Assembly (NCBI GenBank): GCA_029959085.1 | Contig: JARWIR010000001.1 | Coordinates: 18,901,730-18,965,729, forward strand | Direction: 5' to 3' | DNA: 64,000 nucleotides | From: Nemophila menziesii | Taxonomy: Eukaryota > Streptophyta > Magnoliopsida > Boraginales > Hydrophyllaceae | Shown: one piece after another, positions 46,901 to 54,848 of the stretch | How positions within the stretch are numbered: the first letter of the stretch is position 1 | Layout: every line of letters begins with the position of its first letter | Translations under genes and position numbers: made by a program | The notes under the pieces: generated by a model | The model's database searches: none | Told to the model about the DNA's origin: nothing | Seen by the model: the letters and a program-made list of their open reading frames with translations, nothing else

Positions 46901-49900
46901 CAACGATAATAATTACTACTAGTAAGCTTAGTCGTGGTAATAACCGGGGTACCCGAAAAAGTAGGACTACTAATCGACAAAGTAGAACGGGATACATTAG
47001 ATATAGGGTCTTTAGAACTACTATCTTGTTCTTGTAAGGCCTCCATAACACCACAAAATACACAATAACTATACCCCTATTTATAACCAAACGGGCACTA
47101 AAACAGTGGAATCAAACTAAATAAACAGCGGAAACGAAAAGAGGAGACAAAACCGAACCTACTGTCCGACGAGGAGTGGCGCGTGAGACACACGCGCGGC
47201 GGCGACTGGTGGCGCGTGAGACACACGCGCGGCTGACAGCGGCGGGGCTTCCATGGCTGGCTCGGAATCGTCTGGCGAGTCTACTGGAGTGACTCACGCG
47301 CGGCTACGGGACGTGGATCGGCGTAGATCGGCGTTTTAACGCTGCTGTGCTGTTTTTTTTTTTTTTTTTTTTTTTTTATTTTTTTTTTTTACTGCGCTGC
47401 AGCTTCGTCGGAACAGTTGGAAGACCTCCGTGTGGTCGCCATGGTCAGGCGAGTGGAGCTATGTGGGTGCCGTGGTTTGCTTAGTGGCGGAAGTGTGTGG
47501 AGGGGCGGCTAGGGTTAGGGTTTTGCTGGTGGTGGTGAAATGAGGAAGACGAACTGCTGCTGTTTTTTTTTTTTTTTTTTTTTTCAGAAAAACGAAATTA
47601 ACCTAGCTTTGATACCATGTTGAAGCTGAAATTGGATAAAAATGCTTAGTGTTCACAAGACACTAATCCTCCATATATATAGAGAAATACATATCACACT
47701 AATACACAAGGGATATTACACAATAGATAATAAAGTAAACTACCTAATGGATAATAGCATGTACTATACTATCTAATGGATAATAGTATGTACTAATATC
47801 CTACGGATAATAGGGTGATGCTTTGCTACACTTTAACAGTCGTAAATTGCACATTTAGATTCTTTGTTACTTAAAATAAGGGAATATAGCATTGAGTTAC
47901 AAAAATGAATATAGCAAACATATTTTAATGTTTTCGCTTGTGACACATTACTATATGCCTAATTCGAATTGAGATTAAAGATGCAATTTACGGCCTCAAT
48001 AATGTAAAATAATTGAGATAGCTTCATATACCTATTAGGATTGAATTCTGCAAATCCAAATATTGTAGTTATCTGTCAATATTAAGAAAAAAAATTAACA
48101 TCAAATATTATTATGAAATGTATTATCACTCGAAAATCTCAAAATTAGTATATATCAAAAAGGATTCACTTTTAAAATGGGCATTGCCCCTAGCTTTGTC
48201 AAAAAAATCATATCATAATATTTTAGCCTTTCAATATTTTCAAAATTTCACTACTTCCTTTGTAATTTTTATTTTATCTTATTATATTTTGATTTATTTT
48301 ATTTTTAATATCAATACTAAAATATAGGGTATTTTGTACTATAAACACTTATAGTAATATATAAGCTTTGTATTGCAGTTAACTTTGAAAAGAAGTTAAG
48401 ACTTTGCTTTCGAACAATCTTGACCTCGGAAAATCTTGCTTCCGTTCCTACGGCCTACCCTATTTATATGTATAGCATACCTCACCAATGAAGGCTTTGG
48501 CTGCTAAGAGACCAAGTGTAGTGGTCATATGACTCAAATAAGCGATCGGACTCAACAATATTGCTGATTTCACTTTGTCTATTTCTTGTCCTTCTGAAAA
48601 CGATGCTAAAGCCATCAAAGTGCCCTAAACATAAGGGTAGAATTCAAAATTTTGTTAGGAGATCTTTAATCGAAACTTATTTCAAACTATCCATTATATA
48701 AAAAATTAATTATCTCAACGAGTTGAATTAACAACTGAGAGAAGTGTTGAATACTTACCAAGGAATGGCCTATGTAATGAGTTTTTTGCCCAGTTTGTTT
48801 GTAAATGAAGTTAATAACAGTTGGTAAGTCATGGCTTACTAGATCATCCCATGTCCAATCCCAAAAATCCTGTTAGATTAGCAACTACTTGATAAATATC
48901 ACGTAACACTCATATAAACATTTAATTATTAAACATACACTTCATATGAAAATTTGCATGATTTTTGAATGATAACCCGTGCAATTTTTGAAAAATATAA
49001 AAAAATTGATTTAATATTGAAAAATTGGTTGTTTAAAATGTATACATTTGTAAAGGTTAAATTTTATAAAGAAAAGTGTGTGCAAGACAAAAGAAAAAGA
49101 AAAAAAGATATAAGTTTAGAACATGTATTAGTAGAGAGAAAGATACAGGTTTAGAATTTGCAACATAATTATTTATGATAAAATCTTGATTTTTTTTAAA
49201 TTTTTACTCTAATTTAATCTGAACTTTCTTGATCTCAATTCTCAAGATGTATTTTATTATATAGAAATTTTTTGTTTCAAAGATTATGAATATTTTGAAA
49301 CTGTGAATCTTGTTGGAGGATAACTTTGTAAAACAAAGATTATTATAATTCTACCTGAACGAAAATAAATGAAAATTTACTCATAATGTTTTGGTGCATG
49401 ATTTAACATATCATATAAACAATCTATTAAAAGATAATTATTTTATTGGGATAAGCAAACCGAGATGGTGGGATCAAGGGTCAAATGTCGTCGACTGTAT
49501 TTGGTTCCTCTACCATTTGCAATCCAAACATCAAATCCGTTATCAGCCAAGATCATCGGCAAAGATTCTTCAGGTGAATTTAGCATCCATGACATACCAT
49601 CCTACAAACAAATTTCACTAGTATTACTGACCATATTTGATGATTCTTCGTTTATTATTTTTATTCGTTTTTCTCGTAATAAAATATCACGCAATTAATT
49701 TACAATTTTTATAATAATAATACTTTTATCCCGAGCTCCCTAATACTGAAAACATCTTAAATAGGAAGTGAAGAAAATATGGGTTTGAGGTTGAAGCTTT
49801 CCGTCAAGTAGGGCGGCAAACGAACCATGCCATTCGCGAGCGGCTTGAGTTTGGCTCGAAAAAAAATTCGTTCGAACTCGTTCGTCAAATTAAAGGAGTT

Positions 49901-52033
49901 CGCTCAAACTTGTTTGTTAACTCGTTGATATTTATAATTTGCAAATTAATATTTTATTTATCAATAAATATACTATCAAACCTAAAAAAACAAATTATTT
50001 GTTAATAAATCAAAATCGACTCAAAAAAACTCGTTCGATATGTTAACAAATAAATGTTTTTGCTCGACTCATTAAAATTTACGAGTCGAGCCAAATTTGA
50101 GCTCGCCTCGCCTCGTAAATTTTATCAAACAAGCCTGCACATCTAGTATTTGGCTCGACTCGATTCTTTTACCGCCCTACCGTCAAGACTCGTGTCGTTA
50201 CCAACCTCTAATACTTTTTTATACATTTGAGAGCCACTTTGGACTCGGGGCCACTTTGACCAGTATCGGTCCTGACATTTTGGGGCCCAAGGCGAACTTT
50301 TAGAAGTGGGCCCCTCAAAAAATCTTATGTGTTTATAGATGATTATTTTTTTTACTTAAGTTAGTTAAACAATTTTTTATTTAAAACAAAAAAGATGAAC
50401 TAGTACTTTTGCTTTGAATTGGGCTAAAATTAAGCCTTTTTATATATAAAAAAATTGAGACCCTAAAAGTTATATGAATTGAGGGGGGCCTAAGGCCATG
50501 ACCTCCTTGGCCTCCCCTCAAGACCGGCCTTGACTTTGACTCCAATAAGATTCAATCTCATGTACTTTTGGTCTTTGCAGAGTAGTCTAACCACTAGATC
50601 AACTATCGATCTACCAACTTTTAATTTTAATCAAAATAACTTTATAAGATATTGTACCAACCGAAAATGTAGGACAGACTTCAAACCAAAAATATACATC
50701 ACTTTCCTAAATCGGCTTGTGAGTTTCTTTTTTTCTTTTTTTTTGGTTACATGGGCTCTGGGCTAGCTTGCGCGCACCCGACTAGTCCCACGGAGATATA
50801 CATGCCTCCCCATATATATTCTTATGGTAAATCAGAACTAGGTTGCTCATGTTCATTGAGGGGTTCGAGCCTTGTACCTCTTACTTTACACCCGTTAGGG
50901 AACTTGTGAGTTTCTTGTGTGTACATTGATTAAGTGCCCGTTTGGGATTGATTATTTTAGAATTAAAAGCGCTTTTTGATTAAAATTAAAAATAATTAAA
51001 AAAATAATTAAAAAAAATTTTGACATCTAAAATCACTTTAAGTGATTATTTTAATAATCACTAGTTTAGTGTTTTTCCTAAAAGTGATTTTGAAGGTCTA
51101 AAGTATTTTTATGAATTTAAAATTACTTCAAGTGATTATTTTAAAAAACGTTCCCAAATATTCTAAATCTTAGAATGTTTTACATCCATTTAAGAGAAAG
51201 ATTCCAAATCTTAGAATTTTATTATGCGACATTGTCCCAAAAGGCCAAAACCTTTAGGTTTTCTACCAAAAGTTGCTGCATTCCGATTTTATTTACGGGG
51301 TTAGTCGTTGCTAGGATATGGACACATAACAAAACCAATATGAATAAAAAGTGTAACGATCATTTTTCAAGTAAGGTGGGAGGTTGTTTTAGTAATAAAT
51401 TACATTGAAGTTTTGAAATCAAGTTTGATAGATATCATCTAGCTCTCCATTCGAATCCATTTTTTCTAATGAAATTTAAAAGTAAATTAATAATCATGAT
51501 TAAATTTGCACTTTTTAAGACTACCATCCAAAGCACTTAAGCACCACGCTTAGTGGAGTTCTAACTCATTATAGCCTTCATTGTTCACCCCACGCTAAAT
51601 ATATCCATTTTACTTTAATTTGTAAAGGAAATAGTAAGAGTAATGATTTTATGTAAGGGCTAATTAAATTTTTAATTGAAATTATATATGCGTATGTACA
51701 TGATTTTGCATGGACCTGTATATTGAATTTCTGCCTAAAAAAAGTATAGTGAATTTGGTCGTTTTATAATCAAGATGATAAATCCTACATTATGACTTTC
51801 AAATGACAGAATTCACATGTTTATGCATTGAAATAAATTTGTTAGAGTTATACGCAATAGAAAACGACAGTCACTTTAGATTCATTCCAATTAAATAATT
51901 ACGTAAATGTATGATTTATTCACAAAAATGTTTCGAGATGTAATATACATATAAAGACGTTAATAGTTGCGTTGACGGTCATACGGGGAAAGAGGTAGAG
52001 TTAATAACAATTGATAGGTCTGAATTATCTAAT

Positions 52034-52073
<40 letters not shown>

Positions 52074-52687
52074 TTTCTCGGATACATTGAAAAAAAATTC
52101 AATTTTTTTTAACAAAACCTTAGTATAAATAAACATTATGCCACTTTAAATAATTCAACAAGGGGTTAGTAAAAACAAAAAATTACATATGCATTGAAGA
52201 ATTTCGAATCAGAAAGCTGCCCCCTATTATCGTAAACTTACCACAAGGACCCCATGTTGTAATAAAACCGGCTGTTTTTTTAATACACGGCCACCACCTC
52301 CTGATCGACTTTCCGGAATCCTTTGAACGCTTAATATATAGCCATCGTCCGTTATCACCTAGCGAAACACATCAAACTTTTGCACATTAATCCTTGCAAT
52401 TATTTATCTCACATTACTATACATTTTTCGCTCAATGTCATTTTTAAGTTTGGAACAAAAAAAGTCATTATTAAGTTTACCCCAAAACTTACATCAAATT
52501 CTTGGCATTTGTAACCATGTATGAGAACTGACGAGGCGCATATGCCATCTCGTACCAGGCCACCAAGATCATCATCAGCTGGCCTAAACGGGCCTTCCCA
52601 GCTGGTGCTAATCACTACATATGGCTGTAGGAATATTAAAAGCGTAGCTATAGCAGTGACGAACATAGAAAATCTAAACAGACCCAT
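40982..52687 (-). CDS. secreted acid-lipase-family triacylglycerol lipase
   Basis: Nine exons (minus): 52493-52687, 52242-52358, 49461-49601, 48759-48869, 48481-48624, 48032-48072, 42403-42482, 42146-42241, 40982-41304. Together 1248 nt, 415 aa, every junction in frame. The family (AB-hydrolase lipases related to gastric and lysosomal acid lipase; Arabidopsis LIP1 and MPL1) hydrolyses acylglycerols or steryl esters. Seen: a hydrophobic signal peptide (1-27); GICASSVLIHGYKCQEFDVI at the domain start; LLQHGVLVDG; the nucleophile elbow GHSLG with Ser187; Asp357 in YGGRD (or nearby Asp361); and His390 in FAHADF, completing a triad. Intron 6 contains a full Copia element (42577-47838), intron 2 several MITEs, SINEs and a C38 run. 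Despite an 11.7-kb span the protein is intact. The substrate is unknown. Confidence 0.94.
42577..42797 (-). repeat. 3' LTR of the young Copia
   Basis: In + orientation it runs TGTTGAAGCTGAAATTGG to CACTTTAACA. It is identical to 47618-47838 except for one C/T difference in the second GATAATAGCATG repeat. Confidence 0.98.
42805..47046 (-). CDS. Copia gag-pol polyprotein, apparently intact
   Basis: 1413 codons without a stop. Domains in order: gag of the UBN2 type (about 35-230, LTSSNYYRWYSSVRLWFRGH); an Arg/Gly-rich stretch; a CCHC zinc knuckle CSYCHRVGHLRDKC (279-292); aspartic protease VIDSGASDHM (370-379); pre-integrase HCRLGHPSL (about 496-504); integrase with Asp553, Asp616 and Glu652 in the D-D-35-E spacing, including TPQQNGVAERKNR; reverse transcriptase (QLDIKNAFLNGDLEEEVYM, then active site YVDDIIIT); and RNase H (YSDADWAGCPDDRRSTTGY, then DVVARSSAESEYRAM, ending QLADLFTKSL). 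All key residues that I can check are present. It resembles plant RE1-type elements. The stop codon overlaps the polypurine tract. It is probably competent for transposition, by sequence alone. Confidence 0.97.
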   Translation of the reverse strand: MEALQEQDSSSKDPISNVSRSTLSISSPTFSGTPVITTTKLTSSNYYRWYSSVRLWFRGHGFIRYLTEDCPSNASVDEITLWETVDCQLASYLLQSIDPELHDMFDYESCKLMWSMAKSLYSSNVTRVYDVVSDLMQIRLDEKGLSGWYGRYQRSLTEFRSIFPPTTDMAVSRDQQEQLFVVLMLRSLPSQYDAVRSQLLSSKTLPAMFEVYSTLDRACLTPSVSEPSVDRSALLSQPDSRRDSSIPRDDISSGYRGRGRGRGYSRGNGRGSFTSRSQCSYCHRVGHLRDKCWDLHGRPSGVAHAAQTDPLEVSLSGVGPSERVLTVPEDRYSQLLRLEASFQASQSSDTHASSSTACLSHTQSSLGPWVIDSGASDHMTGNVHLLSEIRTGPSHNVTLADGSSTSVRGVGSAHLSSTISLESVLYLPKFSFNLMSVSQLTKRLNCSVIFTPDSVVVQDLRTQEQIGTGREERGLYYMDVPSSTACLVDLPPEQIHCRLGHPSLPTLKKMVFGLNHVRELSCESCQLGKHVRSSFVSRVNKRASSPFALVHSDVWGPCRTTSRTGFRYFVTFIDDYSRMTWLYLMKDRSELFSIFTSFCAEIHTQFGVPVRILRSDNANEYFSSSFHSFMSERGIIHQSSCAHTPQQNGVAERKNRHLIDTARTLLLHKNVPSRFWDDAVLTSCYLINRMPSSVFHDQIPFSILFPRDSLYILPPRVFGCVSFVHMLSPGTDKLGARSVKCIFLGYTRFQKGYRCYSPSLNRMFVCADVTFLESSSYYPSSISDTAIESLAPPVPTFISPPLVNIPASLPVSIVPPVTSRLDQPDLQVYTRHPSPPTTPLASPVPLCSPSVDPVSSDLDVPIALRKGIRNCTTIHPISSFVSYDHLSPSYASFVTSLSSMSVPTSHTDALTNPGWRDAMVEEMTALHSNGTWDLVDLPSGKSPVGCRWVFTVKVSPDGKVDRLKARLVAKGYSQVYGVDYSDTFSPVAKMSSVRIFLSMAAMRKWSLHQLDIKNAFLNGDLEEEVYMEQPPGFVAQGESRKVCRLKKSLYGLKQSPRAWFGRFSESLLEFGLTRCGVDHSVFYRHLSGRSLLLIVYVDDIIITGDDTSGIQNLKTFLQKQFQTKDLGQLRYFLGIEVAQSDKGVFISQRKYALDTLEEAGMLGARPCDSPMDPNVKLIRNEGDLFTDPGRYRRLVGKLNYLCHTRPDISFAVSVVSRFMDSPCESHWEAVIRILRYIKEAPGKGILYSDRGHTEIVGYSDADWAGCPDDRRSTTGYCVFIGGNLVSWKSKKQDVVARSSAESEYRAMCLATCELIWVRNLLAEIRVDCPNPMKLVCDNQAAIHIASNPVFHERTKHIEVDCHFTRDKILSKEIVTSYVSSSDQLADLFTKSLRGPRVEYICNKLGTYNIYAPA
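47606..47617 (-). other. primer-binding site of the young Copia
   Basis: Minus-strand TGGTATCAAAGC directly follows the 5' LTR. It is complementary to the 3' end of initiator Met-tRNA with one departure from the usual TGGTATCAGAGC. Confidence 0.9.
47618..47838 (-). repeat. 5' LTR of the young Copia
   Basis: It partners 42577-42797. Both LTRs contain a repeated CTAATGGATAATAG motif. Confidence 0.98.
49809..50179. mobile_element. hAT-type MITE with perfect 8-bp target duplication
   Basis: It starts TAGGGCGGCAAACGAACC and ends CTTTTACCGCCCTA, flanked by CCGTCAAG on both sides (49801-49808 and 50180-50187). The body is rich in CTCGAGC-like words shared with 40256-40762 and 60108-60762. It is non-coding and lies in lipase intron 2. 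Confidence 0.9.
50213..50611 (-). mobile_element. tRNA-derived SINE, split by a hAT-type MITE
   Basis: Read on the minus strand and leaving out the inserted MITE and its 8-bp duplication, about 119 bp match the SINE at 53997-54113. They share GATAGTTG, CTAGTGGTTAG (box A region), a GAATCTTATTGGAGTCAAA stretch and the tail CAAATGTATAAAAAAG. The flanks form a 14-bp target duplication with two mismatches (50199-50212 and 50612-50625). It lies in lipase intron 2. Confidence 0.88.
50261..50532. mobile_element. hAT-type MITE inserted in a SINE
   Basis: It starts CAGTATCGGTCCTGAC. The right end, read on the minus strand, starts CAAGGCCGGTCTTGAG. The flanks are ACTTTGAC on both sides (50253-50260 and 50533-50540), a perfect 8-bp duplication lying inside the SINE. 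It contains GGGGCCCAAGG and its inverted counterpart CCTTGGCCTCCCCTC. Confidence 0.88.
50730..50902 (-). mobile_element. Au-like SINE
   Basis: The + strand shows a T-run (the A-tail of a minus-strand element), then TTGCGCGCACCCGACTAGTC, a phrase typical of plant Au SINEs, and a box-B-like GGGGTTCGAGCC near 50862. It is flanked by CTTGTGAGTTTCTT at 50716-50729 and 50903-50916, a perfect 14-bp target duplication. It lies in lipase intron 2. Confidence 0.88.
50936..51165. mobile_element. possible small MITE
   Basis: The left edge CCGTTTGGGATTG and the right edge ACGTTCCCAAATA are roughly inverted, and inside, AAGTGATTATTTTAA words repeat and invert. I see no convincing target duplication. It lies in lipase intron 2. 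Confidence 0.35.
52035..52072. repeat. homopolymer of 38 C
   Basis: An unbroken run of C in otherwise AT-rich intron 2 of the lipase gene. Such runs are rare in plant DNA and are also a common sequencing or assembly error. Confidence 0.95.
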
Positions 52688-52715
52688 GTTTGCCTTCTTT
52701 AAATGATGTGAGTAA

Positions 52716-52732
52716 TGAAGGATTTATATAGA
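52716..52732 (-). promoter_or_regulatory. likely TATA box of the lipase gene
   Basis: Minus-strand CTCTATATAAATCC lies about 40 bp upstream of the lipase ATG (52687). With the usual 30-bp spacing to the start site, the 5' leader would be only about 10 nt. Confidence 0.5.
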
Positions 52733-52972
52733 GGAAGAAAAAAGTGGTTTTGATACTTTTATACGTCAATTCCTGTTACAAAAATGGGCCTAGGGCCCCA
52801 CTTAAAAATCTACTTCAGATTTAGTAGAAAAAACAAAGGGAACGTTATAGAATACAGATATGGATGTTAAGTTTATCTATATATGATGTTGAGCTCAACT
52901 AATTGCAGTTAGAACTGGAAAAGGATTGGAGGCCACACTTGGTGGGGTTGCTTGCTTAAATGAACCAACTAA

Positions 52973-53409
52973 GGCTAAGTTCAATGGGTGTCCAATTGTA
53001 ACTAAAAGCTATAATTGGAGATAAAATATGAGAAAATTGAGCTCCAATAGATCCTCTATTATTGGGTTCCCAATTATTGGGTTCCCAATTTTCTTAAAAC
53101 TTTAGCTACATGTAGCTAACAAAAAGTTAGCTACCCAATTCAATAAACAAATATTTTAAATTATTTATAAAAACTAAACATATCTAATTTTTTTAAATTT
53201 TATAGTAAAAGATGATAAATTAATTTTGAGCAAAAAAAATAATTATTTAAACTTTTTTAGAATAAAATAAGAATATAACTTTTAGAATTGGGAAGCTGAA
53301 ATTGGGAAGCTGTTGGAACAAAACTGTTTTAGAGAGTTAAAATATGAAATAGAGTAAAGGTTTGATTCCCAATTGTAGTTAAATAATCGGGAAGCTGTTG
53401 GACTTAGCC
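52973..53409. mobile_element. Tourist-type (PIF/Harbinger) MITE
   Basis: It starts GGCTAAGTTCAATGGG. The right end, inverted, reads GGCTAAGTCCAACAGC. It is flanked by TAA at 52970-52972 and 53410-53412. The body is AT-rich and non-coding, with inverted CCCAATT words. It lies about 290 bp upstream of the lipase start codon and may be part of its promoter region. Confidence 0.85.
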
Positions 53410-53412
53410 TAA

Positions 53413-53982
53413 CTAACGAGGATAAGTGTTGTTTATATAAGAAAAGTGTGTAAAAAGGTGTCGAACATTTTTTGAAAAAAAAAAAGCGGGATCGAGTTGT
53501 TTCCGGTGATGGTTTTCATTGGTCCCACTTAACAAGAATTCTCGATGATTGTGATCCTCCGGATAAAAAGAATTTGGATTTTTCATTTATGTGTGCTACA
53601 AGTTTGTTGGTGGTTTGACAACTAATCTCGATCGAGATCCTTCCGATGAAATTTATTGTTAGGGACAATTTTAAAAAATTGTTCAGAGATGGTAACCGGT
53701 AATAGGTGACCGAAAGTGACAGCAATGGTGGTCGGCGACCATGGCGGTCGGATGAAGCAATGGTGGTCGTGGTTAGCTATTTTTCTTTTTTTGGACAAGT
53801 TAGCTATTTGTTCAATATTTATATATATTAAAAATGAATAGATAAATATTATATTAAAATTAAAGAGATTTAGCTTTACTACTAAGAATAAGTGTAATTT
53901 AAATATAAATAGATAATTGTGAGATTATTGAAAATTATATTTTCTGGAATATTTATTGAACATAAAGACTTATGAATACTAG
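53413..53982. other. intergenic DNA between the Tourist MITE and a SINE
   Basis: No gene was recognised. A 69-codon minus ORF (53516-53725) shows no domain. Confidence 0.5.
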
Positions 53983-53996
53983 TATATAACTAAAAA

Positions 53997-54113
53997 GAGA
54001 TTGATAGTTGGCCTAGTGGTTAGGTTACTCTGTAGAGACCAAAAAGTCCTGAGATCGAATCTCATTGGAGTCAAAATGAATCCAAAGTGGCTCTCTCATG
54101 TACTAAAAAAGAA
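53997..54113 (+). mobile_element. short tRNA-derived SINE
   Basis: It opens GAGATTGATAGTTGGCCTAG (box A region), has the box-B-like GAGATCGAATCTC near 54051 and ends in CATGTACTAAAAAAGAA. It is flanked by TATATAACTAAAAA (53983-53996 and 54114-54127), a perfect 14-bp target duplication, so all of its 117 bp are present. It is the uninterrupted partner of the split copy at 50213-50611. Confidence 0.9.
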
Positions 54114-54127
54114 TATATAACTAAAAA

Positions 54128-54848
54128 AATTAAATAGTTGACCGTATTTGATTTGTGTAATTTCAAATCCCCCCACCCCCTCCGTAGTTAAAATCTATTC
54201 TAATCTTGATTCTGAACACCCATTCTCTTAAAACACTAAATTATGAACATTAAAAACCATTCTTTGTTGGAATAATTATCTTATGTGAGATATGGTACAA
54301 AATAATGAGTAAGTCGGAGGATTTCACAATATCAGGGACATGTTTCCAAGGACAAATATAGAATAGATTTCTGGAAAGGGGTGAAAATTATCCGGGTCCT
54401 GGCAGTTGTCCCAAAAATAAATTTTGGATAAATTTTAGGCTTGGGAGGGTGAATTGGTCCTTTTTTTTGGGAGAGGGGGTGGTGCGGGTGGGAATTTTTA
54501 GCTAAAAAAAAGAATTAGACATTTTATCATTGTGTCCCAGAGGGCCAGGGGTCAGCAGCCCCACTCGCCCAACCCCAGATCCGCCCCTCCATGTTTCACA
54601 TCCACCAAACCTTTGAGATAGGCAAGCTCCTTTATAAACCTAATCAATGAACTCAACCACTACCCCATGCCTATAATGAAACAAGAAAGATCTTCATACA
54701 AAAAACACATAATCGTTTAGTATCTTTTATCAAGAGGGAGTATCTTATGGTATCATATATAAATATGTATACATGGCGCTGAAATCTGAAAAATACGATA
54801 AATATTTACTTAATTCTCATATCAAACCTATACGGTGGTGATCTAACC
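54128..54848. other. 3' flank of the unknown gene, with DNA-transposon debris
   Basis: It includes the 3' UTR of the minus-strand gene that ends at 54849. Around 54370-54595 are GGGTCCTGGCAG and CCCAGATCCGCCCCTCC, phrases common at the ends of degraded plant hAT or CACTA copies. Confidence 0.5.

Larger units (their letters stand above)
42577..47838 (-). mobile_element. young, complete Copia LTR retrotransposon
   Basis: It is 5262 bp with two 221-bp LTRs (42577-42797 and 47618-47838) that differ at one position, and GTCGT at both flanks (42572-42576 and 47839-47843). On the minus strand the primer-binding site TGGTATCAAAGC (47606-47617) abuts the 5' LTR, and the polypurine tract CTTGAGGGGGAG (complement of 42798-42809) abuts the 3' LTR. 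The internal region holds one long gag-pol frame. The leader (47047-47617) contains two long T runs (from about 47351 and about 47563) and a 33-bp-spaced duplication of TGGCGCGTGAGACACACGCG (47177 and 47210). It is inserted in the same orientation as the lipase gene, in its intron 6. Confidence 0.98.

Noticed and set aside
48118..48327. 69-codon + ORF inside the lipase gene
   Set aside because: It is antisense within a lipase intron, AT-driven, with no recognised content.
54005..54063. Possible tRNA gene from box A and box B words
   Set aside because: The two boxes belong to a SINE with an A-rich end and a 14-bp target duplication; no cloverleaf can be drawn.
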